From: Onchidella celtica
Lineage: Eukaryota > Mollusca > Gastropoda > Systellommatophora > Onchidiidae
Assembly: GCA_963931925.1 (NCBI GenBank)
Contig: OZ007579.1
Location: forward strand, 37,741,566-37,805,565
Length of the DNA stretch: 64,000 nt
Direction: 5' to 3'
The notes under the pieces were generated by a model, which made no database searches, was not told the DNA's origin, and was given only the letters and a program-made list of their open reading frames with translations. Made by a program: the position numbers and the translations under genes. Shown one piece after another: positions 44,901 through 63,624 of the stretch. The first letter of the stretch is position 1. Every line of letters starts with the position of its first letter.

Positions 44901-47462
44901 GCTGGTGTGGGTGCAAGACCGGTGGCTTGCCGCCCCAAAAATTTGCATTGCACTAGCACAGTAGGCACTGTCCGCTACATCCTGCTGAGTCAGGTGTGGA
45001 CAGTGCCTGTTGTGTTAGGGTGAAGCAAAATTTGTGGGGCTTTGAGAGACCGGCCTGGCACCTACCCCAGTCTTGGTGTGTTTCACCCCTCACTTTGATA
45101 AACTATCATCCAGAGTGCAGTAGGTTTACTTCACTATTTGCCTGCAGTTGTTAAGACATTTGGTGCCCTTATTATAAAGGATAACCACAGTTGCCCCTAG
45201 AAATGAAGCCTTGTTTTGCAGGATAAAGTTTGAGTTGTGAAATAATGAAATTTCCAGTAGACCTTTTTATTTGGCTACGCATAGAAACTGATGGGGTATC
45301 TACCGGTGGTTTGTTTGTGGATGGTAGCTTGACAGATGTTCCCTTTCATGCCTTTCAGTTATTTTGTTCTCATACTCATACTGTAGTTGTTGGTGTTTTG
45401 TGTTGTGGAAGTGATTTGCAAACTTGTACATAATGGCAAAGTATTGATGGTGAAGACAGCCCAAGCATTGCACATCATGTATTATCATCCATAGTTCATG
45501 TAGGCTGCAAAATTGTAACATTCCTAGTATTAATTAATATACATGCAGTGTGATATCAGTCATGGCACAAATGTGGAAGTCAATGGCTACTGTTAATAAA
45601 AGGAAGAATAATATCTGTAATAAAGGGAATACATAAATTTGAGCATAAATTTTTGATCAGCCAGTGTTTCGTATTCTATCTCTTTAAAGGTAAGTGTCAG
45701 GTGGCTGTCATTCTGTTCTTCAAACATTGTGTTTGTATGCATATTTGTAATGCCCCTTGTTTTATTGTTTTGTCTGTGTCAATCAATATCCACCCTATAC
45801 CCCAGAAATACATTATATAGGCTGCACATATGAATACGTGACCAGTTGACAACTGATCTGAAATAAAGACTGTGTCACTGGGCAGTATCAGCTCAGTGGA
45901 GAGTAGCAGGTAGAACAAGAATACCTTTCCCGCAACAGGAAATTACCTTCTGAACATTTTAATCATGATCAGTGATTTTGTTATATTTGTGATTTAACCT
46001 TTTCACATCGAACGGTTTGTTTTTCACCTTCCGCCTGAAAGCGTTTTATTTCATAGTAATTGTTCCTCGTAGATATACAGATTTGGGGTATGTTTGAAGA
46101 GAATGCACCAAAATCAGATCTCCCAATAAACTCACAATATGGTTGGAGTGTCAGGGTGTAGTAGAAGATAGAAATAAGTACATGTATCTTTTGTATGCAA
46201 ACATTTGTTGGACAATGTTTAACTTAAAACTTTGCTTAATCTGGGTTTGAGCGGTGCGGTGTGAAAGGTTGGGCAAACCCGCAAGGAGTCCTGTGTTCCT
46301 CGTAGATATACAGATTTGGGGTATGTTTGAAGAGAATGCACCAAAATCAGATCTCCCAATAAACTCACAATATGGTTGGAGTGTCAGGGTGTAGTAGAAG
46401 ATAGAAATAAGTACATGTATCTTTTGTATGCAAACATTTGTTGGACAGTGTTTAACTGGAAACTTTGCTTAATCTGGGTTTGAGCGGTGCGGTGTGAAAG
46501 GTTGGGCAAACCGGCAAGGAGTCCTGCAACAGTAGTGTGTAGGATATCAGTCGTTATAGCCTGTGTTGCTCAGGCGTTGTAGGGAATGATGTGAAAAGGT
46601 TAAATTGACAACTTGTTTATGAGTTATTCATCTTCTTTTTGGAAACTACACGAGAATTCTGATATGTTGAATTTCTTTAGTCGTGATTTTCTTTCAACCA
46701 GTCACGTAGATAATATGGAAGGTGATGGGTGGCTTCCTGTATTGTCCTGTAGATATATGCACTGCACTGTGAATGTTGTAAGTTTATGTATGTGAGTAGT
46801 TGTAGCCAAGATGATGTCAAGTGTTTGTACCAAGTAAAAGTTTATATTTTCCTGTATGATGTCCAAGCTGCCTGATGTGTACAAATATGAGACTTTGTTC
46901 TTGACATTTAATGTGGTGAACATCTTGTGAAAAGTCTATTTAAATAATATGTACTTTAATAAATCGAAGAGATCAGAGACAAAATCACTCTGGTGGTCCA
47001 TGTGAGGTTTGTAACTGTCTGTTATCGCATGTAAAAATTAGTGAATGCCCAAATGATATGAAGACAGATCCATGGATGCACTTTATTGTTGGACAAAAAT
47101 TGTTCAGCATATTCAGTGAACAACCAGGCAGTCGTAACTTTGTCTTTAGGACAAAACAGCAGTAACTGAGTGAACGGAATTTCATACTAACCTTTCCGTT
47201 ATCTTTGTCAGATACAATTGGGGATAGGTTTATGTTTGAAATTGTTCAAAAATTCTTTGGTAATGATTAATTCAATTTTCTATTTCTCAGAGCGGCAGAA
47301 AATGCCTTCATCAAGGACCGAGATGAAACTGTACCTGGCCAATCATGGGAAAAAATTGCACGCTTGTGTGAATTCAACCCTAAAAATTCAAAATGCACGA
47401 AAGATGTGACTCGTTATCGCTCCATCCTTCTGCAGCTCAAGCAAACACCTTTGGTGCGCTAG
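29822..47462 (+). CDS. Clc: Clathrin light chain, complete, with triplicated cassette exon
   Basis: Clathrin light chain binds the heavy-chain hub of the triskelion and regulates coat assembly and Hip1-family/actin contacts (family knowledge). Exons: 29822-29960, 34700-34749, three 126-bp copies (36579-36704, 36976-37101, 37372-37497), 41097-41211, 41761-41872, 47291-47462. All junctions are GT-AG and in phase. Without the cassette the protein is 195 residues; each copy adds 42 (237, 279 or 321). Landmarks: MADFDAF start; the conserved EVDPAADFLAREQSELAGLEDD block (Hip1-binding region in relatives); a charged heavy-chain-binding helix (IKIWREEQEARLEKK ... KELDDWYKHHAEQLEKTK); and C-terminal ARLCEFNPKNSK ... 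LLQLKQTPLV. No vertebrate neuronal-insert exons are seen. The ATG has A at -3 and G at +4. Confidence 0.95.
30240..30505. mobile_element. Candidate fold-back (inverted-repeat) element
   Basis: Imperfect arms: GGTGCTGCCC near 30268 and its inverse near 30470; GGACGCTCCTGA..CACGTCCTTGTA (about 30305-30332) and its inverse (about 30421-30450); centre GGAACTA...AGTAGTTCC (30356-30384). No clear target duplication. Confidence 0.45.
31314..32703. mobile_element. TIR element with 6-bp target duplication, 1390 bp
   Basis: CATAGCTGCCAAC at the left end is inverted as GTTGGCAGCTATG at the right. Both flanks are TGTATT (31308-31313 and 32704-32709). No long open frame. Termini resemble those at 39320, 49229 and 57064. 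Confidence 0.75.
32998..34033. mobile_element. TA-flanked pogo/Tigger-like non-autonomous element
   Basis: The right end inverted reads CAGTGGACAACCGTTAAACC; the left end reads CTGTGGAGAACGGTTGAACC, each next to TA. Subterminal (T)TAAACCGAA motifs repeat several times at 33020-33135. It carries a nested MITE at 33612-33812. Confidence 0.72.
33612..33812. mobile_element. MITE copy 2 of the 27751 family, nested in a Tigger-like element
   Basis: Ends GGGAGGTCCTCCGCCCGTC and, inverted, GGAAGGTCTTCCCCCCCGTC match 27751-27963. Flanks are CCATCCTC and TCATCCTC (7 of 8 identical). A 17-base T run is internal. Confidence 0.75.
34420..34590 (+). repeat. Diverged dispersed repeat, related to 28020-28230
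   Basis: Shares GAGGTCTAA, AAAGTTGCATCC, CCCAATTTGGAATAT and AAAATCTGG in order with the TBCEL-intron copy. Confidence 0.45.
34700..34749 (+). CDS. Clc: Clathrin light chain exon 2
   Basis: 50 bp encoding GIDGFEQPTESAEPVQQ between TTTGCAG and GTAAAT. Ends phase 0. Confidence 0.85.
34750..36578. other. Clathrin light chain intron 2
   Basis: AT-rich. It holds one possible tRNA-derived repeat (35685-35770) and the start of the tandem array; nothing else is recognisable. Confidence 0.5.
35685..35770 (+). repeat. Possible tRNA-derived SINE fragment
   Basis: GGGATAGTTCAGTAGATAAA resembles a tRNA 5' end and A box. About 40 bp on, TTGCTGCAAATTGAAGTTTG is a degenerate B box. No A-tail or target duplication was identified. 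Confidence 0.4.
36579..36704 (+). CDS. Clc: Clathrin light chain cassette exon, copy 1
   Basis: 42 codons, symmetric phase 0, acceptor ACTTCAG, donor GTGAGA. Encodes GNDDFGGNDGGLLGGGF and QPPEESKPA. It is the most diverged of the three copies (NTSDRGLADSEML at its start) but fully open. Confidence 0.85.
36976..37101 (+). CDS. Clc: Clathrin light chain cassette exon, copy 2
   Basis: 42 codons, same splice signals as copy 1. Reads NASDGGMADFEMLGGGNDDF then GGNDGGLLDGGF and QPPEESKPA. Confidence 0.87.
37372..37497 (+). CDS. Clc: Clathrin light chain cassette exon, copy 3
   Basis: Nearly identical to copy 2 over the first 31 residues. Differences are clustered at the end: Phe to Glu (two-base-plus change TTC to GAA), Lys to Glu and Ala to Ser. 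Open, with intact splice sites. Confidence 0.87.
37591..41096. other. Clathrin light chain intron
   Basis: It holds a small 6-bp-TSD element (39320-39626) and a long A run followed by T run (about 39935-39965). The rest is AT-rich with nothing recognisable. Confidence 0.55.
39320..39626. mobile_element. TIR element of the 6-bp target-duplication group, 307 bp
   Basis: CAGACCTGCCAAC at the left end and the inverted CAGACCTACCAAC at the right end. Flanks CAACTG and CGACTG match at 5 of 6 bases. Confidence 0.62.
41097..41211 (+). CDS. Clc: Clathrin light chain exon, start of heavy-chain-binding helix
   Basis: Acceptor CTCCAG, donor GTCAGA. Encodes TNGPSNIYEAVMQQ and IWREEQEARLEKK. Confidence 0.95.
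41761..41872 (+). CDS. Clc: Clathrin light chain exon, coiled-coil continuation
   Basis: Acceptor ATGCAG, donor GTAATC. Encodes KKELKEKAKKELDDWY and EQLEKTKENN. Confidence 0.95.
43375..43768 (-). pseudogene. Unrecognised coding remnant with a homopolymer frameshift
   Basis: Two overlapping minus-strand frames (43568-43768 and 43375-43686) read as one continuous protein-like sequence if the frame changes at a G5-A7 run near 43611-43625. Residues before it include ISLSPEVRNGMTSYKFGPTA; after it come NHLHVLVSNDNGCILQLATS and HKRQQLQTFASFSNSYTVTG. The composition looks genuinely coding, but I do not recognise the family. It lies antisense in a clathrin intron and could be a transposon gene fragment or a decayed gene. 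Confidence 0.4.
44275..44400 (+). repeat. Dispersed repeat, copy 2 (see 17370-17485)
   Basis: Same orientation and motif order as the TBCEL-intron copy, with substitutions and small indels. Confidence 0.55.
44881..45092. mobile_element. Fold-back MITE, near full-length hairpin
   Basis: The left arm (CAGGGGTGAAACA..CCAAG.CTGG, GGTGC.AG.CCGGT, GCACTGTCC) pairs with an inverse right arm (GGACAGTGC ... CCAG.CTTGG ... TGTTTCACCCCT) over about 95 bp each, with a short centre near 44980-44995. No clean target duplication and no open frame of note. Confidence 0.65.
45994..46603. mobile_element. TTAA-flanked element with perfect 16-bp ends and internal duplication
   Basis: TTAACCTTTTCACATC at the left is exactly inverted at the right (GATGTGAAAAGGTTAA). 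The TTAA borders and CCTT start fit piggyBac-type mobilisation. The interior is mostly a 233-bp tandem duplication. No transposase. Confidence 0.8.
46061..46526 (+). repeat. 233-bp tandem duplication inside the TTAA element
   Basis: 46061-46293 and 46294-46526 are almost identical by eye, with a handful of substitutions. Each starts TGTTCCTCGTAGATATAC and ends GGCAAGGAGTCCTG or similar (CCCGCAAGG in the first copy). Confidence 0.93.
47291..47462 (+). CDS. Clc: Clathrin light chain last exon and stop
   Basis: Acceptor TCTCAG. Encodes AAENAFIKDRDE, WEKIARLCEFNPKNSK and LLQLKQTPLVR, then TAG at 47460-47462. Confidence 0.96.
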
Positions 47463-48156
47463 TTTGTTGGATTTCCTCTTTAGCATTACAGATTTCATAC
47501 TGAAATACTCCAAAATTTAATGTCCTTGTAACATCTAACGTACACACATCAAGGAATAGTGATTTCTGATATGGGAAGGACTTGAAACCATGTGAGAACA
47601 TCCACATCTGATTAATATCTACCTGAATGCATCAGTCTGTCAACTGGTATTTTCAAATTTTATGTAAAGCAGACAGTTGTGTTAAAAATACATTCCTTAA
47701 TATCTCTTTCTTTGTAAAATATTTTAGACTTGAGGAACATGAATTAATGTATTGACAATGTCCACAGAAACAAAATGGTGTGTACGTTAAACAGAGTAAT
47801 GAATATGTGAAGCTATCTAAACCAAGCGAAACTGCCTAGCATGGAGATTATATACTTTATATTATGATGTTAATTTATACATATTAACTGTTCAAAGCGT
47901 TGTTCTGTTCATTCTGTATTTCAGTTCATGCCATTTCATATGTTTCTGTGAGACTAAATGTGATTAACTCAGAATGTGGATAGATTCAACGTGACTCAAG
48001 CGATGTAAAGAGAGAGGGAGAAACAATTAAAAAATCACACAGAGAAGCCTCTGGATCACAGTTGGGCTCGGTGCATAGTTGAAATGTGGGAAGACAAGCT
48101 TGTAAATTTTGATTTTGTAAAGCAAATAATTTGTAACAATCACAAGAAAACCATAC

Positions 48157-48236
48157 AATAAATTCTAAAACACCATTGAGTTTCGAAATATTTGTTTCAA
48201 AGCATGATAGTTCAATTTATAACCCAGACAAATAAA
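48157..48236 (+). promoter_or_regulatory. Candidate polyadenylation signals of clathrin light chain
   Basis: AATAAA at 48157-48162 and 48231-48236, giving a 3' UTR of about 0.7-0.8 kb. Confidence 0.4.
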
Positions 48237-49228
48237 GCAGTCACACTTCATACATGTATGTTAATAGATCATTATCACTATCGGAAACCGCCAAGTATCA
48301 TTGTAGAATGTCGTTTAATATTCATTCTCTGTTGGTTTTTTTTTTTTTAATGAAATTGTCATCTCTGTCATTATTTTCTCTATCTGGTTTACATGCAAGC
48401 AGGACAAGGCAGAGGCGTGAGTTGGATTTGTTTGAACTGAGTGCAATGGTTGGTGTTATGTAGTCACAAATATTCATTCAGTTTCATGGTGTAGATTCTT
48501 TTCTTTTTTTTTTTAATCCCATAGACTAGACATTTCTGGTGGTAAGGAAATCTTACTCAGTGTAATCTGAAATTATGAAACAAAGCCTGACGTCATTCCT
48601 ACAATTATCTTTGGATGGACAGATAGTAAATAGTATACAGTTTAGACAATATTGGACTGTAGAATTCAATGTGGTAACCATGGCTTCATTTTTTTTGTTC
48701 TTATTTTGAATTTCTTCTTGACATGATTGGACCTTGCACGCTTTACAAACTTTTTCTTTCTTTTTTGTTTTTTTATTTACATTTTCAATTGACTCCTTTC
48801 ATGCAAAATGGATAACGTCATTGATGTCATTTTTCCCATAATCAGCTGCATATGACGAACAAGCATGTGACATGTACAAAAGGTGCAATTTCATTTTGTT
48901 AAATTGATTTTTCTATAGAAAATACTTATTTCCTGAGTATAAAAAAGATACATTTGTAATCCAGATAGTTGATGAAGAGAATAGGTGATCTCATACTGAT
49001 ACATGGTGTGTTTCTAAAAATTTTATGTGTGGCTGTAGTGGTAAGTTGACGTTCAACTTTCAGTTTCATCCCACTTATTGGTGTATTTTGTCTGTAAATC
49101 TAGATATGTGGGCAGAATTTACCTCATGTTATTGAAAGCAGGTCAAATCTTATTGTAAGCAGATAATAACCTTTGCACATCTGAGTTCAGTAGAAAGCAG
49201 GGAAACTTTCTCCATATTTAGTCAGTCC

Positions 49229-49601
49229 CAGAGTTGCCAACCTCTTAAAAAATTTTGGGGGGAGATTTTTCATTTTACCGTCAATGTACACAAAACCACA
49301 TAAGAGTATTAATAGTGATGAATTAATAAGGCGTGGGCGGAAGTAGGCCTTGATAATCAGTTTCCACATTCGGCTTTTCGACAAATTAAATTTGGTCAAC
49401 TTTTTATCGTATCTGATAAGGCCACTCCTAAAACCGGTGTAAAGTTAAAATTGTATCACACCAGAATAATTTTTCCCGATTTTTACTCAATTTACGTCAA
49501 AATCACAGAAATGCGTGAGATTTCTCGAATTTTCGGGAGAGCGTGAGATTCACCGAATTTGCGGGAGTCTCCCGCAAAATGCGTGAGAGTTGGCAACTCT
49601 G
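49229..49601. mobile_element. TIR element with 6-bp target duplication, 373 bp
   Basis: CAGAGTTGCCAAC at the left and GTTGGCAACTCTG at the right are exact inverses, flanked by CAGTCC on both sides (49223-49228, 49602-49607). The right half has GTGAGAT and GCGGGAGTCTCCCGC motifs. Confidence 0.8.
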
Positions 49602-51511
49602 CAGTCCCAGTGTTACTGTTACTGAATTTTTATTCCCATGCACGACATTTCATGGAAGTAGAATTGATTGATTTGAGACAACAGAAGATAAGATGTAGAT
49701 TACACACTGTGTAGTAAATGTGAAGATTTTGTTTGGAAGTATATATGGATCATAAAGAAACATTTGATTTTCATCATTTTGTGTGTTCTGTTGTTCTTTT
49801 ATTCACTGCTGTACCAGCTCTTGCTTCTTCGTGTTGTTCATGTGTGGCGAGATGGAACAACAGATACATGCATATTCCATCTTTTCCAACACAGAACTTA
49901 AGCATCACATCGCAAACACTGCTCAGGGCTCTTCTTGACTCCCTAAGTAGCATAAACGAAATTATCATTTCTCTAACCTTCAATAATACACACACACTAT
50001 TTTTATAGAATAAAACCTATCGCTGGAGTTTCCAAATGAAACTTTCTGGTGTGCATATTTCCAATCTTACTGTCTTGATGGAGACATAAAATGGTCTACA
50101 TTAGTGGAAATTTACTCAAGTCATTCTAAAATTTACTCCTAGTTTACATGTAGGCTACCTGTATTTCAGGCAATGGGATTTTGAATTGATGTTCATCCTG
50201 AAGTCTGTAAAACAATAATTGTCATATACCTGAACATCTTCTGTGCTACAGTAAAACATCTAATTTGGCATAGATTCTAAAGTACAAGCAACTGTTTTTT
50301 TACACATAGATTTGGTAGTTCTTTGAGAGAACTACATATGAGCAAAAGACTGGCTCTTAAAAAGGAGTGTGCTCTCACACACAAATCTTTTGGAGGAGAT
50401 TAGCGCCATAGAATGGCAGATTTTGATGAACTGACTAATTGATTCTTTGCACGGTAACGCCATAATGTAAATTGTATTTCAATCGTTTTTATATAGTCAC
50501 AAGAATAGACCTCCAAGGACAGCACTTTACTACACATATATTATATGCCAAGCGCGATGAACACAAGATGACAAGGGCGATCACTGTACACATGATGCAA
50601 TCATGAAGAAAAAAAAGACAATTTTTTTCCTTAAAATACAGCAATAAAAAGAGTCCATTGCGAGTCGTTCGGTCAATTTTGATATGCTGATTCCAAATTT
50701 GATATTTTTACAACAGGACGTAATTTTCATTAAGTTTGTAAATGGACATTTTATCGCCAGCAGGGAAAACTTCAAAGTCATGTCACCCGTCAACCACTTC
50801 CTGTTTCCGTCAGACAGTCTGGGTGCAAAAACTGCCTGATTTTCGGGGTGCGAGTACAGACGTAAGGACTGATTGACGATTTCAGCCAATTTTCTTATTA
50901 CGCGATAAGGATGGGCTGAAGTCAAAAATTTGTCCATACCAACTGTACAAAGTAAGCAAGTAAAAAACAGACAAGAAGAGTGAGGTGTAAATGCCAGGGC
51001 AACGATCCTCCTTAAATAAAGATCTACAATTAATTACACAATAACAATCACACCCATCATTCAAACAAAAGTATTACAATGACATAAATGTTCGCTAAAT
51101 TAATCTTTAATAAATTGTTTCCATTCAACTTAACAAAAATTTTAGAACTCCAGCAGAACTTACAAAAGTGTGACCAACATTACTTTAGAATTTTTTTTTT
51201 TTACATAAAACCTAATAACGGTTGATTCACAAAGGGCAACTCTGGCTGCTGATCTACATCTAAAACACCATACAAACCGATGGCACCACCAGTAAATACA
51301 GAAATACCAACTTCAGCATCATACTTTTTTTTGTTTTTTTTTTTTAAAACAATGTAATCCAATGGCTAAAAATACATGTTCATACATCAATCACAGTATG
51401 GAATGGGTATTTGATTTATCTACACAAACTGGAATGTTGCTGGTAAGTTGGATTCTACATCATAAGTTTTTAACAAAATTGAAAGGAATCCTCTGCCATA
51501 ACCTCAAATTT

Positions 51512-52094
51512 GTGAGCGAGTCCCACTAACCTCAACGGAAGCCGCACTAGACCAAACGAAGAAAATCACGATGAAACACAGACTTTTTGACGATTCAACC
51601 ATTTTTCTGTAAAAATATTATGTCTCAAATCAGTCACTAAATATGATAAATATTGCTTTTAATGCCTTTAATTTTGCCTTTCACACCACAGCAATAATGG
51701 GATTCATTGAACTCCCGACAACTTCAAAATTAATAAACCTATTGTCACAAAATTTTGACACTGCGTGTATCATTTACATTGGCATAAACATGCAAAATTG
51801 CAAAGCTGTAAGTTAATTACAAGTACCCAATGCTAGGGAGATAGTAAGGCCACCCATCTCACCGAGAGCAAAAATCACTCCTCCATCTTTAATGGTATTT
51901 TCTCGGAAGTGTGTTTCCGGTTTTGACCGGGGGTGTGTGTGTGTGTCTTCAAAAAGGCATAACTTTGCAATAAAAAGGAGCACTGCAATAATTTTTACAC
52001 CAAATTAAAGATGAGATTGCATACTTTATGATGATATTCATAATTCAAAACTGAAAAAATGCAACTTCCGTTGAGGCTAGTGAGGCTCGCTCAC
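51512..52094. mobile_element. Candidate TIR element with ~32-bp ends
   Basis: GTGAGCGAG.C.CACTA.CCTC and the following AACGGAAG at 51512-51544 are inverted at 52062-52094. ATTT flanks both sides, a possible 4-bp duplication. A GT microsatellite lies inside. Confidence 0.6.
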
Positions 52095-52793
52095 ATTTCT
52101 GGCCTTTTTAATAGATCCAATTCAAAATTTTAAAAAAACATTTTAAAAAACATTGGTTCCACCAACCGAAAGAAATGCAGAATGATGTTAAAACAAAAAA
52201 TTCTTAAAATCTGTAGAGAAACTTATGATTCAAAACAGTGGATTGTTTACTGATAGAATTGGTTTGGGTGTTAGCTGTTCATCAACCAGAGGGACTGCAA
52301 CAGTAACAGTGGCAGCAATGTTAACCAAGTTACTTTGACTTTCTTGCTAGTCCTTCCTGACATCTGTACATCACAGGGATTAGAAAACAAGGCGCAAAAA
52401 GAAAACAAGGTGTTTAAAAAAGATTCATGACTGTCTGAGCCGCAGATTATTCTTGTTCTGTGCAAATACATGTCGAAAGTTCGAATACTGGCACTAATAC
52501 TGGAATGTCTCGTAAAAATATCTATCACAAAACTGTTCATTAAAACATGTGAATTTGATCAAAAATTCAAATTACCATTCTGGGATTCTGTGCAAATACT
52601 CATCAGAAGTTTGAATTTTGGGAATGACTTGTAAAAATTTAAATCACAAAACTGTTCATTAAAACATATCAGAAACTCAAATTAACATGCTGCGATTAAA
52701 AATTTTAACAAAACACAATAAACAGTACTGCTATTTAGATCTTAAATTTGTTCAGTTTCTGTTGTGCCTAGGTCAAGTGATTGGTGCAGAGTA

Positions 52794-61282
<8,489 letters not shown>

Positions 61283-62019
61283 TTAATAACTAATTTAATA
61301 GAAACCTTAATTCATACTGACATCATCAAATTTCTTTTCGAATACATTGGAACCTGCTTAAAACAAAAGTGGATAGTAAATTTTTTTATCCGAAAAATTT
61401 TTACAGTCCTGTTGTTTTCCTTCTTTATTCTTTCGAATTTCGTCTGTTTACATAAAGAAAATCATGTCGATCCCTTCTAATCTTAACCAAAAGATTCTCT
61501 TTCATTTACTTGGTCAAATGAGGGTGCAGTCTTGCAACTGTATTGCCTCTGAAGTGAAAGCAAAAAGTCTGACCATGTCAATTTTATTTTATGCCCAACT
61601 ACTTGGTGGGGTTGCCGGGGAGTGGGGGAGACGACAGTGTCATTTAACTAGCCCATAAGGATCCAAGACAATACCGCAACACCCACTGGAGAGCAGCATT
61701 ACCATTTTTTTTTTCTACCAGTCATCCTTTCATCTTCACATACATACACCCTTCCGTGGGCTGTTATGAATGAGTTATAAGTCCCCATTACATTCATTAC
61801 TTCCAGTACTTGTCGGGCAGTTTAAGTACATATTACTCCATACAATCAGTCAATCACCATCCACCGTTTTGGCAGATCTTTCCTATTACCTACATAAGGG
61901 GGCATCTCACTCAATTGACACACACATGCACACATAAATGGAAAAAGAAATGGGGTTATAGTTACTGGATTCAGCACATCAAGGGAGATAAAAGTAAAAT
62001 TACCACAAATTGCTTCTTT

Positions 62020-63624
62020 TTAACCCTCGTCCCGCGTTGAGTGAACTCGTCCACGTAACGCCCCGTGCGAGGATAGCCAGAGGCCAGTCAGCCGATCGTT
62101 CGCGTGTTGCCGATAACCTCGGCGGTCGGGTCAATCGGGTCCTGGTGAACACGTGTATTGCGTATATTTCAGGACGCAATAACAACAATAGTGGCGGATA
62201 AAATTCATCGTAAGGGACCCCTATGATATTAATTTTTGGATAAAGTACTTGTGATGATATGCAGTAGGTTTTAATGTGAAATGGAAGGCCCAAATCAAGA
62301 ATTTTCTGCATTTACATGTCGTTTAACACACGTTTTATATATCTCTAAAAACAAAGCTGAGGATATTCAACTCGAACGTGAAGTCAGTCCTGTTGTATGG
62401 ATGTGAGACTTGGAATGCGTCCCAGGCCTGCATAAAGAGAATCCAAGTTTTCATCAACAGATGTTTGAGGAAGCTACTTAAGATCAGATGGACAGACAAG
62501 GTCAGCAATGAAATTGTTTGGAAAAGAACAAGACAGAGCCCAGTCAGAGAGGAAATTGGTAGGAGGCGATGGAGATGGATCGGCCACACTCTCAGGAGGC
62601 CAGGAAACAGCATCGCGAAGAAGGTATTGGATTGGAATCCCCAGGGCAGGAGATCAAGAGGAAGGCCGCGCGGAACGTGGAGAAGAGCCAGAGAAAATGA
62701 TGTGCAACGAAGCGGAAAGACTTGGAATAATGTAAAGAGGCTGGCCCATGATAGAGAGGGATGGAAAGCGTTTGTTGGTGGCCTATACCCTGATCCAGGG
62801 TGAGAAAGGCAATGATGATGATGATGATGATGAAGTCAGGCCATTCAGGTGAACAAATTATTTTTTAAGCCATTCGCTAAATTTACTAACCACATGTATT
62901 GTGACATTGCCTTCTCCCTCCTCTACTATGTAAAGCGTCCACTCACTATAATGTTAGTTTTAGCGAGAGATTTGATTTCCAGCTCCAGGTCGTAGAGCAC
63001 ATACATGTACTGAAAAGCGGTTTAACCAAAGGAGCACAACAATATTTCTCGAATTACCACATCAAATAAAGACAACGACCAACAACAAAGTCGGTCATTT
63101 TCTCCCAGTTTTCCCTGATGAAAAACCTACTGACAGACGCCCCTATGCAGCATGCCCTAATATTACCTCGGAATTCATAATTACAGACGTAGAACGGCGT
63201 CTCAAATACGCACATGGCCCCTTTCTTCTCATTTCACATGTAGACGACAACCAGCATCAAAGTAAAAGTTTCCTCAAAATTTTCCCCAGTTCAAACTTCA
63301 GACCGTCAGTACGATTACACGAGTATGACAAATAGTTGCGAATAGTTGCATCATAATAAACGTAATCGGACGATACCATTTTGTTAGATATAGTAGGGGT
63401 GACAGGATAGATAAACACGCGAAAATAGTGTGGAAAAAAAATACGTGAAAAAAAACAAACAACGACAGCCTTGGCAACCGAATAAACAAAGCGCGAGGCG
63501 CACCGTTGCTATACAAAAATGTGGCCTCCCGCAGGACCCGCGGTTATGCGTGTCGGACAAAATAATGGCCTCCCGTGCCTCGCAGGGAGGCCAATAAAGT
63601 GGTCTCCCGCAGGACTAGGGTTAA
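62020..63624. mobile_element. TTAA-flanked element, 1.6 kb, interrupted by a LINE
   Basis: TTAACCCTCGTCCCGCG at the left and inverted TTAACCCTAGTCCTGCG at the right (two differences in 17). A GC-rich inverted motif (CTCCCGCAGGAC) is repeated near the right end. About 1.1 kb without the LINE. Confidence 0.6.
62337..62833 (+). mobile_element. LINE 3' fragment, copy 2
   Basis: 5'-truncated copy matching 8875-9365 with only two substitutions seen by eye over about 480 bp, open to 62803, and with a longer GAT tail. It is antisense to alpha-tubulin. Confidence 0.9.

Larger units (their letters stand above)
41873..47290. other. Clathrin light chain last intron (~5.4 kb)
   Basis: It holds a broken minus-strand frame (43375-43768), a dispersed repeat (44275-44400), a fold-back element (44881-45092) and a TTAA element (45994-46603). 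No exon equivalent to the vertebrate neuronal inserts was found. Confidence 0.55.
48240..52793. other. Convergent intergenic region
   Basis: It separates the 3' ends of clathrin light chain and alpha-tubulin. It carries a 6-bp-TSD element (49229-49601), a 583-bp TIR element (51512-52094) and a GT microsatellite (about 51931-51946). No gene is recognised. Confidence 0.55.
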
